Made by a program: the position numbers and the translations under genes. Positions 25,982 to 35,277 of a stretch of DNA of 64,000 nt are shown here, piece after piece. This DNA comes from Trichocoleus desertorum NBK24 (lineage in GTDB: Bacteria > Cyanobacteriota > Cyanobacteriia > FACHB-46): positions 3,511,628 to 3,575,627 of the forward strand of contig NZ_CP116619.1 in NCBI RefSeq assembly GCF_030409055.1. Reading direction: 5' to 3'. The notes under the pieces are model-generated. The model saw nothing but the letters and a program-made list of their open reading frames with translations. It had not been told where the DNA came from and did not search any database. Position 1 is the first letter of the stretch. Each line of letters begins with the position of its first letter.

Positions 25982-27250
25982 TTACAGCCAGAAGAATCGA
26001 ATACTGGCAAAAATTAAGGCTGATAAGGCAGCAGCAACGGGAATAGTTACCAACCAAGCCAAGCCGATCTCTCGGAGGGTGGCAAACTTGATGGAACGCC
26101 AACTTTTCACCAATCCCACGCCTACTACGCCACCTACTAGCGCATGAGAGGTGGAAACGGGTAGACCTAAGCGCGAAGCCAGCAGAACGGTGGCAGCGGT
26201 GGCTAACTCAGCACAGAATCCTCCACTGGGTTGCAGGGCGGTGATGCCTTCCCCAATCGTCGCGATCACCTTTTTGCCCAAAACCGCCAAACCCGCCACA
26301 ATGCCAACCCCACCAATCACCAAAATCCATAGAGGAACACTGAAATTTTGGGTCGGCACTAAACCTGTTTGCTGAATGTAGGCGATCGCAGCCAAGGGAG
26401 CAACGGCATTCCCCACATCATTAGAGCCATGAGCAAACGCCACAAAGCAAGCACTGAGCACTTGAAATTGCCCAATTTGCCGCTCTACCTGCCTCGTCGC
26501 ATCCTCTAGTTGTACCCGCCCTGCCAGTTGTTGCCAGTTCACCCAGGTTAATCCCGTTGTGGCGATCGCTCCGATCAGCAAGGGAATATCGTGCTGGGGC
26601 AAGGTAATACCGAGGCGAAACACTAAAAACTGCTGAATTGGCTGGCTCAGGGATGGTAAAACAATCACCCCAAACACGCTGAATAGCGCCACACTCAGCC
26701 AAGGAATCCATTCATCCAAACATCGAATCGGATCGGCTTGATCCAAAATCCAACGCTTGACCAAGCTGTAGAAGCAGGCCGCGATCGCCCCGCTAATCAA
26801 GGGTGTAATCACCCAGGTCAAAGAAATTAGGCCAATGGCCTGCCAATCGACTGCTTGTGACCCAACGGCAACCCAACCAAACCCTGCTAAAGCACCGACC
26901 ACTGCATGGGAGGAAGATACAGGCAAACTTAAGCTGGTCGCGATTTGCAGCCACAGACCACAACTGATTAAAACCGCAACCATACCCGCGACTAGTACTT
27001 GTGGCCTAGTGGCAAACAACTCTGGGTTGACGACTCCAGTCGCCAGCGTCCCAGCTACCTCATGCCCAAATAAAACCGCGCCCGTAAACTCCAAAATGCC
27101 TGCAATCACCAGTGCTTGCCGCAAGGTGACGGCTTGGGAACCAACCGAGGTGCCCATCGCATTGGCTACATCGTTGGCTCCCAAGTTCCAGGCTAAATAG
27201 AGGGCTAGTAAACTCGTCAGTACCAGTGGCAGAGATGCTTGATTCAGCAT
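25982..27250 (-). CDS. PiT-family inorganic phosphate transporter
   Basis: A low-affinity phosphate:cation symporter. The duplicated PiT signature is present: WNLGANDVANAMGTSVGSQAVT near the N-terminus and FAHGSNDVGNAVAPLAAI in the second half, each followed by an SxPVSxSHAxxGGxxG-like motif (LPVSSSHAVVGALAGFG and LPVSTSHALVGGVVG). About 10-12 membrane helices. A TTG opens the frame at 27265, but AGGA lies just upstream of the ATG at 27250, giving 422 residues. It is the window's second phosphate uptake route beside the high-affinity pst operon. Sulfate transport is a less likely alternative within this family. Confidence 0.93.
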   Translation of the reverse strand: MLNQASLPLVLTSLLALYLAWNLGANDVANAMGTSVGSQAVTLRQALVIAGILEFTGAVLFGHEVAGTLATGVVNPELFATRPQVLVAGMVAVLISCGLWLQIATSLSLPVSSSHAVVGALAGFGWVAVGSQAVDWQAIGLISLTWVITPLISGAIAACFYSLVKRWILDQADPIRCLDEWIPWLSVALFSVFGVIVLPSLSQPIQQFLVFRLGITLPQHDIPLLIGAIATTGLTWVNWQQLAGRVQLEDATRQVERQIGQFQVLSACFVAFAHGSNDVGNAVAPLAAIAYIQQTGLVPTQNFSVPLWILVIGGVGIVAGLAVLGKKVIATIGEGITALQPSGGFCAELATAATVLLASRLGLPVSTSHALVGGVVGVGLVKSWRSIKFATLREIGLAWLVTIPVAAALSALIFASIRFFWL

Positions 27251-27289
27251 GAATCCTGGGATCAATAATGCACTATGCTAAGCATCCTA

Positions 27290-29149
27290 CTAACTCGCCT
27301 TCGGTTTTATTTGTCCTCGCATCCGTTCAAAGTTCAAACCCGCTACTCCCAACGTCACCAACAAAACCCCAAGCCACTGGCGGCTTTGCAGTTGGTCTTG
27401 AATAATCAACCAAGCGAGAACAGCGGTGAAGGCTGGCCCTGTGGCACTAATGATGGAGGCGGGAGCCGCACCAATCAAACGAATCCCAATATTGGTAAAG
27501 AGATAGCCGAGCAAAGTCGCAGTTCCTAAGACCAGACAACCCACCATGAAAGCAGGCCACATGGCTGGCTGGATTTTGACCGTCAATGCTTGGGCGGGGA
27601 ACATCAAAACCAGGCTGGAGAGCACAAAAATCGTGACAAATTGAATGAGGCTGACTGGCACTGGATGCAGTTTCCGAGTACACAGGCCAGTCAAAATCAC
27701 ATAGCCAGCAAAGGCGAATCCCGAAGCAGCAGCAGCCATGCTCCCTAGCCAGAGATTACCCGTTGCAGGCCCCGTGACTTGAGGCAAAGCTAAAATGCCC
27801 CCTGAGCAAATCACCGCCATGACGATTAATCGAAATAGGGTGGGGCGATCGCCAAAGATCTTCCAAGCCAAGAACACGGTAATGGTGGGATAGATAAAGA
27901 AAATGGTAATGGCGGTTCCAGCAGCAATCTGGGCTAGGGCGGTGTAGATCAAAACTTGCGATAGAAACAGAAACGCACCACTACCCACGACATTGCGTAA
28001 AGGACGGCGATCTGGGGCCAGCAAAAACCGTTTAATTTCTTGCCACATGGGTGGATAAAGTACGGGTGCCAGCAAAGCCAACAGAGGCACGACAATCAAC
28101 ATCCGCATCCACAGGATGAGCAAGGAGTTGCCCAAACCGGGCGTAATGACTCCCCCCAACTGACCAATGCCAAGAACCATGTGGGACTTAAACAGAACCT
28201 TAACCACTACGTTGTGGAATGACAGCGCCACGGATGACAGCAGCACCAAGATCAAACCCACCTGCACTTGCGAGGGTCGCTTGGCTTGGGCCTTAGTTTG
28301 GGCAGGAACGGTCGGTGGCTCTTGGGCTCCTTGAGCGCTGGGTAACGGCGAAGGTAAGGAGGGTTCTGTACTAGAACTTGGTCTGGGTTCCAGTGGCCGA
28401 TTGACTGACTGGGATGTGCTTTGAGGCAGCGATCGCGCTTCTCTGTTGGTATCTGGAGTAAAGCGATCGCCTGATAACAGTTGCGCAGGGTTACTTTCTT
28501 CTGAGTGAAGTTGTTGGCGCAAACGTTGGACGAGTGCGGCTAAAATCGTTTCTCCCTGTTGCTCCAGACTGTGCATGCGATTGAGCTGTTGTGACAACGA
28601 GCTTTGGTAGCTGTTTAGCTCCTGCTGCAAAGTCCTGAAGGTAGTGCTAAAGGTTGTTTCTAAAGACGCCAAGATTTGGTAGATCTCAGCATTGTTAGCA
28701 CTATTGGCGTTGACGCTATTGGGAGCACCGTCAGACTTAAGGGAACGGTTGGCATCTGCGACCGTCTGCTCCAAATTCTGCCGAGAACTGATGCCCGATT
28801 GATTTAGGCGTTGCATCAAAAAGATTTGCAAATGATCGGCGATCGCCTGAGCCAGTTGCTTCGCCCAAGCCTGCTGTTGAGCTAGTTGACGTTGTTCTAA
28901 GGCTTCATGACTTTCCGCTTGCAACTGCTGATGCTGGCCGCGCAGTTGATCAATGTCTTCGATTAAGTGAGATTTTTCGGCCTGAAGGCGGGCAATATCT
29001 TGGGCAAACTGCACAATTAAGTCTTGATGCAGGCGCTTGAGTTCCTGCGACACGGCTTTGAGCGTCTGCTCTGTCTGTGGCTCTCCTGCTTCCACGCTTG
29101 CCAATGGATCGCGGAGCGGTTCTGATGGAGTGTTGTTCAATTGCCCCAT
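27290..29149 (-). CDS. DMT/EamA transporter with a long N-terminal coiled-coil region
   Basis: Residues about 25-120 and 160-215 are charged, Gln/Glu/Leu-rich and coiled-coil-like. A Ser/Pro/Gln-rich linker spans about 220-295, and ten hydrophobic helices from residue 297 onward form two EamA repeats of a drug/metabolite transporter (WMRMLIVVPLLALLAP in the first half; final helix VLLVTLGVAGLNFER). EamA proteins are normally about 300 residues, so the N-terminal 295 residues are extra. Both parts lie in one uninterrupted frame with no internal start better than the ATG at 29149, so the fusion looks genuine. Substrate is unknown. Confidence 0.87.
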   Translation of the reverse strand: MGQLNNTPSEPLRDPLASVEAGEPQTEQTLKAVSQELKRLHQDLIVQFAQDIARLQAEKSHLIEDIDQLRGQHQQLQAESHEALEQRQLAQQQAWAKQLAQAIADHLQIFLMQRLNQSGISSRQNLEQTVADANRSLKSDGAPNSVNANSANNAEIYQILASLETTFSTTFRTLQQELNSYQSSLSQQLNRMHSLEQQGETILAALVQRLRQQLHSEESNPAQLLSGDRFTPDTNREARSLPQSTSQSVNRPLEPRPSSSTEPSLPSPLPSAQGAQEPPTVPAQTKAQAKRPSQVQVGLILVLLSSVALSFHNVVVKVLFKSHMVLGIGQLGGVITPGLGNSLLILWMRMLIVVPLLALLAPVLYPPMWQEIKRFLLAPDRRPLRNVVGSGAFLFLSQVLIYTALAQIAAGTAITIFFIYPTITVFLAWKIFGDRPTLFRLIVMAVICSGGILALPQVTGPATGNLWLGSMAAAASGFAFAGYVILTGLCTRKLHPVPVSLIQFVTIFVLSSLVLMFPAQALTVKIQPAMWPAFMVGCLVLGTATLLGYLFTNIGIRLIGAAPASIISATGPAFTAVLAWLIIQDQLQSRQWLGVLLVTLGVAGLNFERMRGQIKPKAS

Positions 29150-29503
29150 GAGCGTTTAACCTCTAACCTCTTAGCCATTGAGCGATCGCCGTCCTTAGAA
29201 CTGATTCAGCTTCTTTGCCAGTATTCCCAATCAGTATGCCCAAGTCGTTTTTAGAAATGTAAGTTAAGGGTTGCAATGGGCTGATTGCTTCATGATCGAG
29301 CTTTTGTCGTCATTTTATTGCAGCAGTGCAGTGGGTGAGTCAAAGCAAGTCAGTAGGTGCCCGAACCGAAATCCCTTGAGATTATCAGATTCAGGCTCTC
29401 TTTTGGTTTATCTCCGGGGTTTTGGCGCGTATCTACAGAAATTTTTAACACCTGGCGGATAGTCGTATCGCAATGTTGCTGGAGCCATAAACGCGAGTTC
29501 TAG
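29150..29503. other. Gap between diguanylate cyclase and DMT genes
   Basis: Both flanking genes are on the minus strand. The gap holds the promoter and leader of the DMT gene. No convincing gene, terminator or repeat was recognised in it. Confidence 0.4.
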
Positions 29504-30541
29504 CTAAGCGGAGGGGGCCGAATCTGGCGTTAAAGGTCGAGTGCAAGGCTGAGGCCCACTCACCGCTCGATTTCTACCTTCAGATTTAGCTTGCAACAAG
29601 TTTTGGTCGGCTCGTCGCAACAAGCTAATGCCTTTGGGATCATCATCTGGCTCTAAAGAAGCAACACCAGCACTGATCGTGGCTTGAATTTCTAAGGTGG
29701 CGTCAATGCTAAAGGCTTGATCACTTACGAGACGGCAAATGCGTTGCCCGACGATTGGCGCTTCTTCAGCATCCGTGTTACTCAAAATAATCACAAATTC
29801 TTCGCCACCATAACGAAACGGGGTGTCATAAAAGCGGAGGTTGTGCCGCAGACGAGCCGAGAGCAGCTTCAACATGCGATCGCCTACTAGATGGCCGTAG
29901 GTATCATTGACCGCTTTGAAATAGTCCACATCCAACATCACCAAGCTCAGAGGTAGAGAACGGGTGCGGGCGTTTTGAATCTGACGCGGCAATTCCCACT
30001 CTAAAGCTCGACGATTATTCAGTTCAGTGAGGGGATCGGAAAGGGCGATCGCTGATAACAGGTCATTGGCTCGCATCAGCTCACGATGATTTCGCACCAT
30101 CCGTAATCCAGCCTGAATCTGAGCCTGTAACAGGTGGTTTTGCATCGTGACAGATTCAGCAGGTAGCAGTTCACTGGTTTGGCAGTTGAAGTTCATCGCC
30201 AAATAAGCATCTGCTCCCTGTTCTAGAGCCTCTACTTGTCGTTCCAGGCTCCTACTAGCAGACAGCTCTGTTGTCGCATGGCTCACAGTTGCATCAGGCT
30301 CTGCAATCAGGAGGCAATAAATCCAAGCCAGCCGCGCTTGTTCTTTAATCTGTTGGCACAAATAGAGGCTAGCGGCACTAGCCTGCAAGACGAGCAAATC
30401 GGGCTGCTGAGCCTGAATCAGGGGAATTGCTTCGCCCGGAGTAGGTGCTGTTTCAACAGTGCAGTCTGCCAGATCGTGGAGCCGATCTAGCAGTGCGTCT
30501 AGAAAATAATTTTCCCCAACTATCAGGATCGAAGCAGTCAT
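29504..30541 (-). CDS. Diguanylate cyclase with degenerate receiver domain
   Basis: Makes the second messenger c-di-GMP. The C-terminal GGDEF domain (about 165-330) has the active-site motif GGEEF at 245-249 and the inhibitory I-site RFYD (236-239) exactly five residues before it, so it should be active and product-inhibited. The N-terminal 1-120 has a receiver-like layout (ASILIVGEN, PDLLVLQAS), but the phospho-acceptor position reads Gln (Q53), so it is a pseudo-receiver, probably a protein-interaction or ligand-sensing module. No cognate histidine kinase lies adjacent. Start ATG at 30541. Confidence 0.93.
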   Translation of the reverse strand: MTASILIVGENYFLDALLDRLHDLADCTVETAPTPGEAIPLIQAQQPDLLVLQASAASLYLCQQIKEQARLAWIYCLLIAEPDATVSHATTELSASRSLERQVEALEQGADAYLAMNFNCQTSELLPAESVTMQNHLLQAQIQAGLRMVRNHRELMRANDLLSAIALSDPLTELNNRRALEWELPRQIQNARTRSLPLSLVMLDVDYFKAVNDTYGHLVGDRMLKLLSARLRHNLRFYDTPFRYGGEEFVIILSNTDAEEAPIVGQRICRLVSDQAFSIDATLEIQATISAGVASLEPDDDPKGISLLRRADQNLLQAKSEGRNRAVSGPQPCTRPLTPDSAPSA

Positions 30542-30954
30542 TGGCGTTGTAGAAGCCTGGTGAAAAAATCAAGGCCGTAACCTTTGCAAATGCAAATTCC
30601 AAAATCTGCTACTGCTGTTAACGCCTAGATCTGGCAAATCCGCATTCGGGGTGAGACCCTGCCTCTAGGTGTTACTGAGTGTGCTCATGCTGCAACTATT
30701 TACACCTAACACTAAGAACGATCCGCAACCAGCAGTCGAATTACTGATTCCCTCAGCTAGGCCGAGGCTTTTTGCTGGAAGGCAACCCGTATATTTCCCA
30801 AGGAAAGGGAATACGTGGGTAGGATTGAGCTTTGACCAAAATCACGCTATTTCTCTTTAGAACTTCATGCGGCTAAAGCCCAGAGTTGGTCGAATCATGC
30901 GGCATCATAGATGAGAGGTCATTGTTCAGTCTGAATTCGCTTTAAAAAGGTTCC
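30542..30954. other. Divergent promoter gap between diguanylate cyclase and alaS
   Basis: About 410 bases. It must contain both promoters. A small inverted motif (TTTCCC...GGGAAT near 30794-30812) is visible. A 63-residue open frame at 30669-30860 has no supporting features. An alaS ribosome-binding sequence AAAAAGG lies just before 30955. Confidence 0.4.
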
Positions 30955-33585
30955 ATGGTTACCCCCCTCAGCGGCGCTCAAATTCGGCAAAAGTTTCTTG
31001 ATTTTTATGCAGCCAGAGGCCATCAGATATTACCGAGCGCCTCCTTGGTTCCCGAAGATCCAACGGTGCTGCTGACGATCGCGGGTATGTTGCCCTTTAA
31101 GCCGATTTTCTTGGGACAGCGATCGCCGGAATTTCCTAGAGCGACGACATCTCAAAAGTGTATCCGCACTAATGATATTGAGAACGTGGGTCGCACCGCC
31201 CGCCATCACACTTTTTTTGAGATGTTGGGCAATTTCAGCTTTGGGGATTATTTCAAAGAGCAAGCGATCGCTTGGGCATGGGAACTGGCGACTGAAGTGT
31301 TTGGGCTGCCACCAGAGCGCTTGGTCGTGAGCGTGTTTGAAGAAGACGACGAAGCGTTTGCCCTGTGGCGGGACAAAATTGGCATTCCAGCGCACCGAAT
31401 TCAGCGCATGGGAGAGAAGGATAATTTCTGGGCATCTGGCCCCACTGGCCCTTGCGGCCCCTGCTCGGAGATTTACTACGACTTCCACCCCGAAAAAGGC
31501 GATGACCACATTGACCTAGAAGATGACACTCGGTTTATTGAGTTCTACAACCTGGTGTTCATGCAGTACAACCGGGATGCAGAAGGCAATCTGACTCCAC
31601 TGCAAAACAGGAACATTGACACAGGGTTGGGCTTGGAGCGGATGGCCCAGATCCTGCAAAAAGTTCCGAATAACTACGAAACCGATTTAATTTTCCCCAT
31701 CATTCAAACCGCTGCTGAAATTGCAGAGATCGACTACAGCAAGGCTGATGACTCTACCAAAGTCTCGCTGAAGGTGATTGGAGATCACGTCCGGTCAGTG
31801 GTTCACATGATTGCCGATGGCATTGCGGCTTCTAATATCGGTCGCGGTTATGTGTTGCGGCGTTTGATTCGGCGGGTGGTACGGCATGGTCGCTTGATTG
31901 GCATTGAAGGCGAATTCACCACACGAGTCGCAGACGCCGCGATCGCCCTGGCTGATTCCGCTTACCCGAACGTACGGCTGAAGGAAAACAGCATCAAGAC
32001 TGAGTTGCAGCGCGAAGAAGCCCAATTCCTCAAAACCCTCGATCGCGGTGAAAAGTTGCTGGCAGAAATCTTGGAGCGCGAAACGGTTCAAGTTTCTGGT
32101 CCTGATGCCTTTAAGCTCTACGACACCTATGGTTTCCCGGTCGAACTGACCCAAGAGATTGCCGAGGAGAAAAACCTCACCGTGGATCTCCAAGGCTTTG
32201 AAGCCGAAATGGAGAAGCAGCGCGATCGCTCTCGTGACGCTCACGAAACCATCGACCTCACCGTCCAAGGCTCCCTCGACACTCTGGCGGAACATGTCCA
32301 TGCCACCGAGTTTTTAGGCTATGTGGAGCGCTCGGCCACCGTTCAAGTTGCCGTATTGCTAGTCGATGGCAAATCGGCTGACGCGGCTGAAGCAGGCACT
32401 GAAGTCCAGATTATCTTGGACAAAACGCCCTTTTACGCAGAATCCGGTGGTCAGGTCGGCGATCGCGGTTATCTGTCTGGGGATGCGGTGCTGGTGCGGG
32501 TCCATGATGTGAAGAAAGAATCCGATTTCTTTGTCCACTTTGGGCGAATTGAGCGCGGTACGCTGCAAGTAGGTGACACAGTTACAGCGCAAATTGACCA
32601 AGCTTGTCGGCGACGCGCCCAGGCCAACCACTCCGCCACTCACCTGTTGCAAGCCGCGTTGAGGAGATTGGTCGATGACTCGATTTCTCAAGCAGGTTCT
32701 TTGGTAGCCTTCGATCGCCTGCGGTTTGACTTCAACTGCCCTCGCCCTCTGACTCCAGAGGAAGTGCAACAAGTTGAGGAGCAGGTCAACCTGTGGGTGG
32801 CTGAAGCGCATACGGCGCAAATTGAGGTTCTACCCATTGCGGAAGCCAAAGCTAAAGGCGCGATCGCCATGTTTGGTGAAAAGTATGGCGATGAAGTTCG
32901 GGTGCTGGATTTCCCTGGCGTTTCGATGGAGCTGTGCGGTGGCACTCATGTCAGCAACACGGCAGAAATCGGTGTGTTCAAAATCATTTCTGAAACGGGC
33001 GTGGCTTCTGGGGTGCGGCGGATTGAAGCGGTAGCTGGCCCGTCAGTTCTGGACTACCTGAATGTTCGCGATCGCGTGGTGCGGGATCTGAGCGATCGCT
33101 TTAAAGCCAAGCCAGAAGAACTGACTGACCGTGTTACCAGTTTGCAAAACGAACTCAAAAACACCCAAAAGCAATTGGAAACTGCAAAAGCTGAACTAGC
33201 TCTAGCCAAATCTGATCAACTATTGGGCCAAGCTGAGTCAGTCGGTGACTTCAAACTCATAGTGGCGCAACTGGAAGGGGTTGATCCGGAGTCGCTCAAG
33301 ACGGCGGCAGAGCGATTAGGGCAGAAACTAGGGGAAGGTGCTGTCGTGCTCGCCTCGGTGCCTGAACCCGACAAAGTTAGTTTGGTGGCTGCTTTCAGTC
33401 CTGCTGTGGTTAAATCTGGCTTGCAAGCAGGGAAGTTTATTGGCGCGATCGCCAAACTCTGCGGTGGTGGTGGCGGTGGTCGCCCCAACTTAGCGCAAGC
33501 AGGGGGACGAGATGCTAGCAAGCTCCCCGAAGCTCTGGCTGAAGCCCGCAATCAACTGCAATCTAGTTTGGGCAACACGAAATAA
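30955..33585 (+). CDS. alaS: Alanyl-tRNA synthetase
   Basis: Charges tRNA-Ala and edits mischarged Ser/Gly. The 876 residues are full length. Domains in order: class II catalytic core (about 1-250; [33 protein letters not shown]), tRNA-recognition helical region, editing domain with the zinc ligands HSATHLL (about residue 560) and CGGTHVSNT (about 660), then a coiled-coil linker and the C-terminal C-Ala/DHHA1 domain with [16 protein letters not shown]. Start ATG at 30955 matches the family start and has AAAAAGG upstream. It converges with the M41-like gene with only 2 bases between stops. Confidence 0.98.
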   Translation: MVTPLSGAQIRQKFLDFYAARGHQILPSASLVPEDPTVLLTIAGMLPFKPIFLGQRSPEFPRATTSQKCIRTNDIENVGRTARHHTFFEMLGNFSFGDYFKEQAIAWAWELATEVFGLPPERLVVSVFEEDDEAFALWRDKIGIPAHRIQRMGEKDNFWASGPTGPCGPCSEIYYDFHPEKGDDHIDLEDDTRFIEFYNLVFMQYNRDAEGNLTPLQNRNIDTGLGLERMAQILQKVPNNYETDLIFPIIQTAAEIAEIDYSKADDSTKVSLKVIGDHVRSVVHMIADGIAASNIGRGYVLRRLIRRVVRHGRLIGIEGEFTTRVADAAIALADSAYPNVRLKENSIKTELQREEAQFLKTLDRGEKLLAEILERETVQVSGPDAFKLYDTYGFPVELTQEIAEEKNLTVDLQGFEAEMEKQRDRSRDAHETIDLTVQGSLDTLAEHVHATEFLGYVERSATVQVAVLLVDGKSADAAEAGTEVQIILDKTPFYAESGGQVGDRGYLSGDAVLVRVHDVKKESDFFVHFGRIERGTLQVGDTVTAQIDQACRRRAQANHSATHLLQAALRRLVDDSISQAGSLVAFDRLRFDFNCPRPLTPEEVQQVEEQVNLWVAEAHTAQIEVLPIAEAKAKGAIAMFGEKYGDEVRVLDFPGVSMELCGGTHVSNTAEIGVFKIISETGVASGVRRIEAVAGPSVLDYLNVRDRVVRDLSDRFKAKPEELTDRVTSLQNELKNTQKQLETAKAELALAKSDQLLGQAESVGDFKLIVAQLEGVDPESLKTAAERLGQKLGEGAVVLASVPEPDKVSLVAAFSPAVVKSGLQAGKFIGAIAKLCGGGGGGRPNLAQAGGRDASKLPEALAEARNQLQSSLGNTK

Positions 33586-33587
33586 AC

Positions 33588-34295
33588 CTAATCCCCTGTC
33601 CCTTCCCTAGTAGGGAAGGGGAGCCGCTGTTCAATGATTTTGCAGCATTCCGCTACGTTCATTTCTTGTTTCAGCGCCTCTACTAAAGCTGTGTAGGCTT
33701 CTTGGTGTTGTTGCAGCAGATTGCGGGCTTTGAGAACTGCCCAGCGTTCCTTTTCCTGCCCTTCCCGGTTAGGACGACGCAGTTGTGTCCAGATAGTGCG
33801 AAACTTTCTCAAGTCATCTGCACCCCCTTCTGCATCGCCGTAGACCAGCGTTTCTGCTACACCCCCTGCCATCCAAACCGTAGAGTAGCGCTCTAGCAGT
33901 TGGACAGAAAGGGTGCCCTGCTGTAACTCTGCTTCTAGTTCCTCGCAGTCAAAGGTGACTCCGCCTTGCCCCGCTTGGCCTTGACGGAGAGCATCCCAAG
34001 CACTTAAGGCATAACCTGTGACTGGAATATTGAGCAGATAAGCCACTAGAAAGTGTCCTGCTTCGTGGTGAATGACGCGATCGCGATGGGCAGGTGAGCG
34101 TCTGGCAAACCAATCGACGACTAGGATGCCGCCTGTGCCTTGCCAAGCTAAGCGATCGACCGAGACCAAACCCATCAGGACGACTACAGCAAGCGCTGGA
34201 ACCAAGGGTGAGAGATGAATCAGCGGCCCTAAGAGGGTGGTCATCGTCACCGTAAAAATAGAAATAGCAACTATGTTAAGCGTGATTTGACTCAT
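33588..34295 (-). CDS. M41-type (FtsH-like) membrane metalloprotease without AAA+ domain
   Basis: Residues 1-47 contain two membrane helices. The protease-like part follows with an intact zinc-binding motif HEAGH at 77-81 and a candidate third ligand at D160/D161 (EGGADDLRK). FtsH proteins carry a ~200-residue AAA+ ATPase between membrane helices and protease; here it is missing, so the enzyme, if active, would be ATP-independent or need a partner. Similar stand-alone proteins occur in cyanobacteria and plastids (inference from family memory). The last dozen residues (RLPFPTREGTGD) are encoded by a palindromic dispersed repeat. The downstream VanY gene is on the same strand but upstream in transcription. 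Confidence 0.85.
   Translation of the reverse strand: MSQITLNIVAISIFTVTMTTLLGPLIHLSPLVPALAVVVLMGLVSVDRLAWQGTGGILVVDWFARRSPAHRDRVIHHEAGHFLVAYLLNIPVTGYALSAWDALRQGQAGQGGVTFDCEELEAELQQGTLSVQLLERYSTVWMAGGVAETLVYGDAEGGADDLRKFRTIWTQLRRPNREGQEKERWAVLKARNLLQQHQEAYTALVEALKQEMNVAECCKIIEQRLPFPTREGTGD
33600..33620. terminator. Palindromic repeat hairpin at the alaS / M41 convergent ends
   Basis: CCCTTCCCT (33600-33608) pairs with AGGGAAGGG (33612-33620) over a 3-base loop. It lies 15 bases past the alaS stop and inside the 3' end of the convergent gene. It probably acts as the alaS terminator; no T-run follows on the plus strand. Confidence 0.65.
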
Positions 34296-34334
34296 GAACC
34301 TGACCGAATCACCAAGCGGAGGACAACTGAAAAA

Positions 34335-35153
34335 CTACTGGGGGCTATCGGTGCTACTGGGGGCAGCAGGCACTGGATTTCTAGCTTTATAGAAGGTTTC
34401 TAAGCTGGTGCGATCGCCCACAAACCTCCAATGCCAAGGTTCATAGCTCACTCCCTGAGGGTTGCCTTTGTCAAAAGAAATTTCAAAGTTATAGCGGGCC
34501 GCATTATTTTTGAGCCACTGAAAAGCTGTGGTTTCTTCAAAGCTAGTACTCAAGTTGGTATCTGGTGCATTGGCATCGCCTATGTCAATGGCATAGCCCG
34601 TGTGGTGCTCACTGTATCCGGGTGGAGCGCTAACCTCAGCCCGCTTGGGTGCATCTTGGCCCCGCTCTGCTTTGATATCAAAAAAGACATGCTGCTGATC
34701 TGCCAATGAGCGAAACCCCGAAATCGGGACAAGGGTCACGCCCTCGGCCTCAGCGGCTGCTACCATCGACTCAAACGCTGTCGCTGCTGCTCTCCTCAGT
34801 CTGATATTGCCATCCATCGACAGAGGTTCTAGCTCTGCAACGGGCGCTTCTGGATAAGGTAAGTGTCCCAGCAAGGTCTCGCCATTCTGGCCTACCGTTG
34901 GCTGTGCCTGGGGCGAGGCCACTGTACCATTAGAAATTTCTGGAGTGGGTGCAGGAGTTTTTTGGGCTTGGGAGAATAACCAAACGCTGCTCAGGAGAGC
35001 GATCGCGCTTAGTCCCACCGCTCCTCCAACCAGCCATTGTCGAGGCAGTTTAGGTTGAGGTTGAATCTCTGGGGTCTCCCGCACTGCTTCGGGGATGTCG
35101 CCCAGTGAAGCAGGAACTTGCGGTGGTTTTCCAGGCAGATCAGGATTATTCAA
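34335..35153 (-). CDS. D-alanyl-D-alanine carboxypeptidase, VanY/LdcB type (peptidase M15B)
   Basis: Trims peptidoglycan stem peptides outside the cytoplasmic membrane. An N-terminal membrane anchor (about 40-66, WLVGGAVGLSAIALLSSVWLF) is followed by a Pro/Thr linker and the M15 zinc peptidase domain. Zinc and catalytic motifs are present: SGFRS, then SEHHTGYAIDIGD (His and Asp ligands) and EPWHWRFVG (catalytic Glu and third His). The 272 residues are full length. Start ATG at 35153. It lies 39 bases upstream of the M41-like gene on the same strand, so the two could form a transcription unit acting at the cell envelope. Confidence 0.92.
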   Translation of the reverse strand: MNNPDLPGKPPQVPASLGDIPEAVRETPEIQPQPKLPRQWLVGGAVGLSAIALLSSVWLFSQAQKTPAPTPEISNGTVASPQAQPTVGQNGETLLGHLPYPEAPVAELEPLSMDGNIRLRRAAATAFESMVAAAEAEGVTLVPISGFRSLADQQHVFFDIKAERGQDAPKRAEVSAPPGYSEHHTGYAIDIGDANAPDTNLSTSFEETTAFQWLKNNAARYNFEISFDKGNPQGVSYEPWHWRFVGDRTSLETFYKARNPVPAAPSSTDSPQ

Positions 35154-35277
35154 AGTTCAACTCCTGCCTTGAGGTCGCAGCATAACAACTCAAGCGATCG
35201 CAATTTACGATCGCAATATTAAAAATTGTAGACCGGAGCCGATCGATCAATCGTACTCGTCCGCCTTTGATCCCGCC

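Noticed and set aside
29271-29462. 63-residue open frame between diguanylate cyclase and DMT genes
   Set aside because: Antisense to the flanking genes, no ribosome-binding site, no recognisable features.
30669-30860. 63-residue open frame upstream of alaS
   Set aside because: No ribosome-binding site, no domain and unusual composition; it lies in a divergent promoter gap.
32359-32820. 153-residue antisense open frame inside alaS
   Set aside because: Shadow of the strongly coding alaS frame; its wording is that of a complementary-strand translation.
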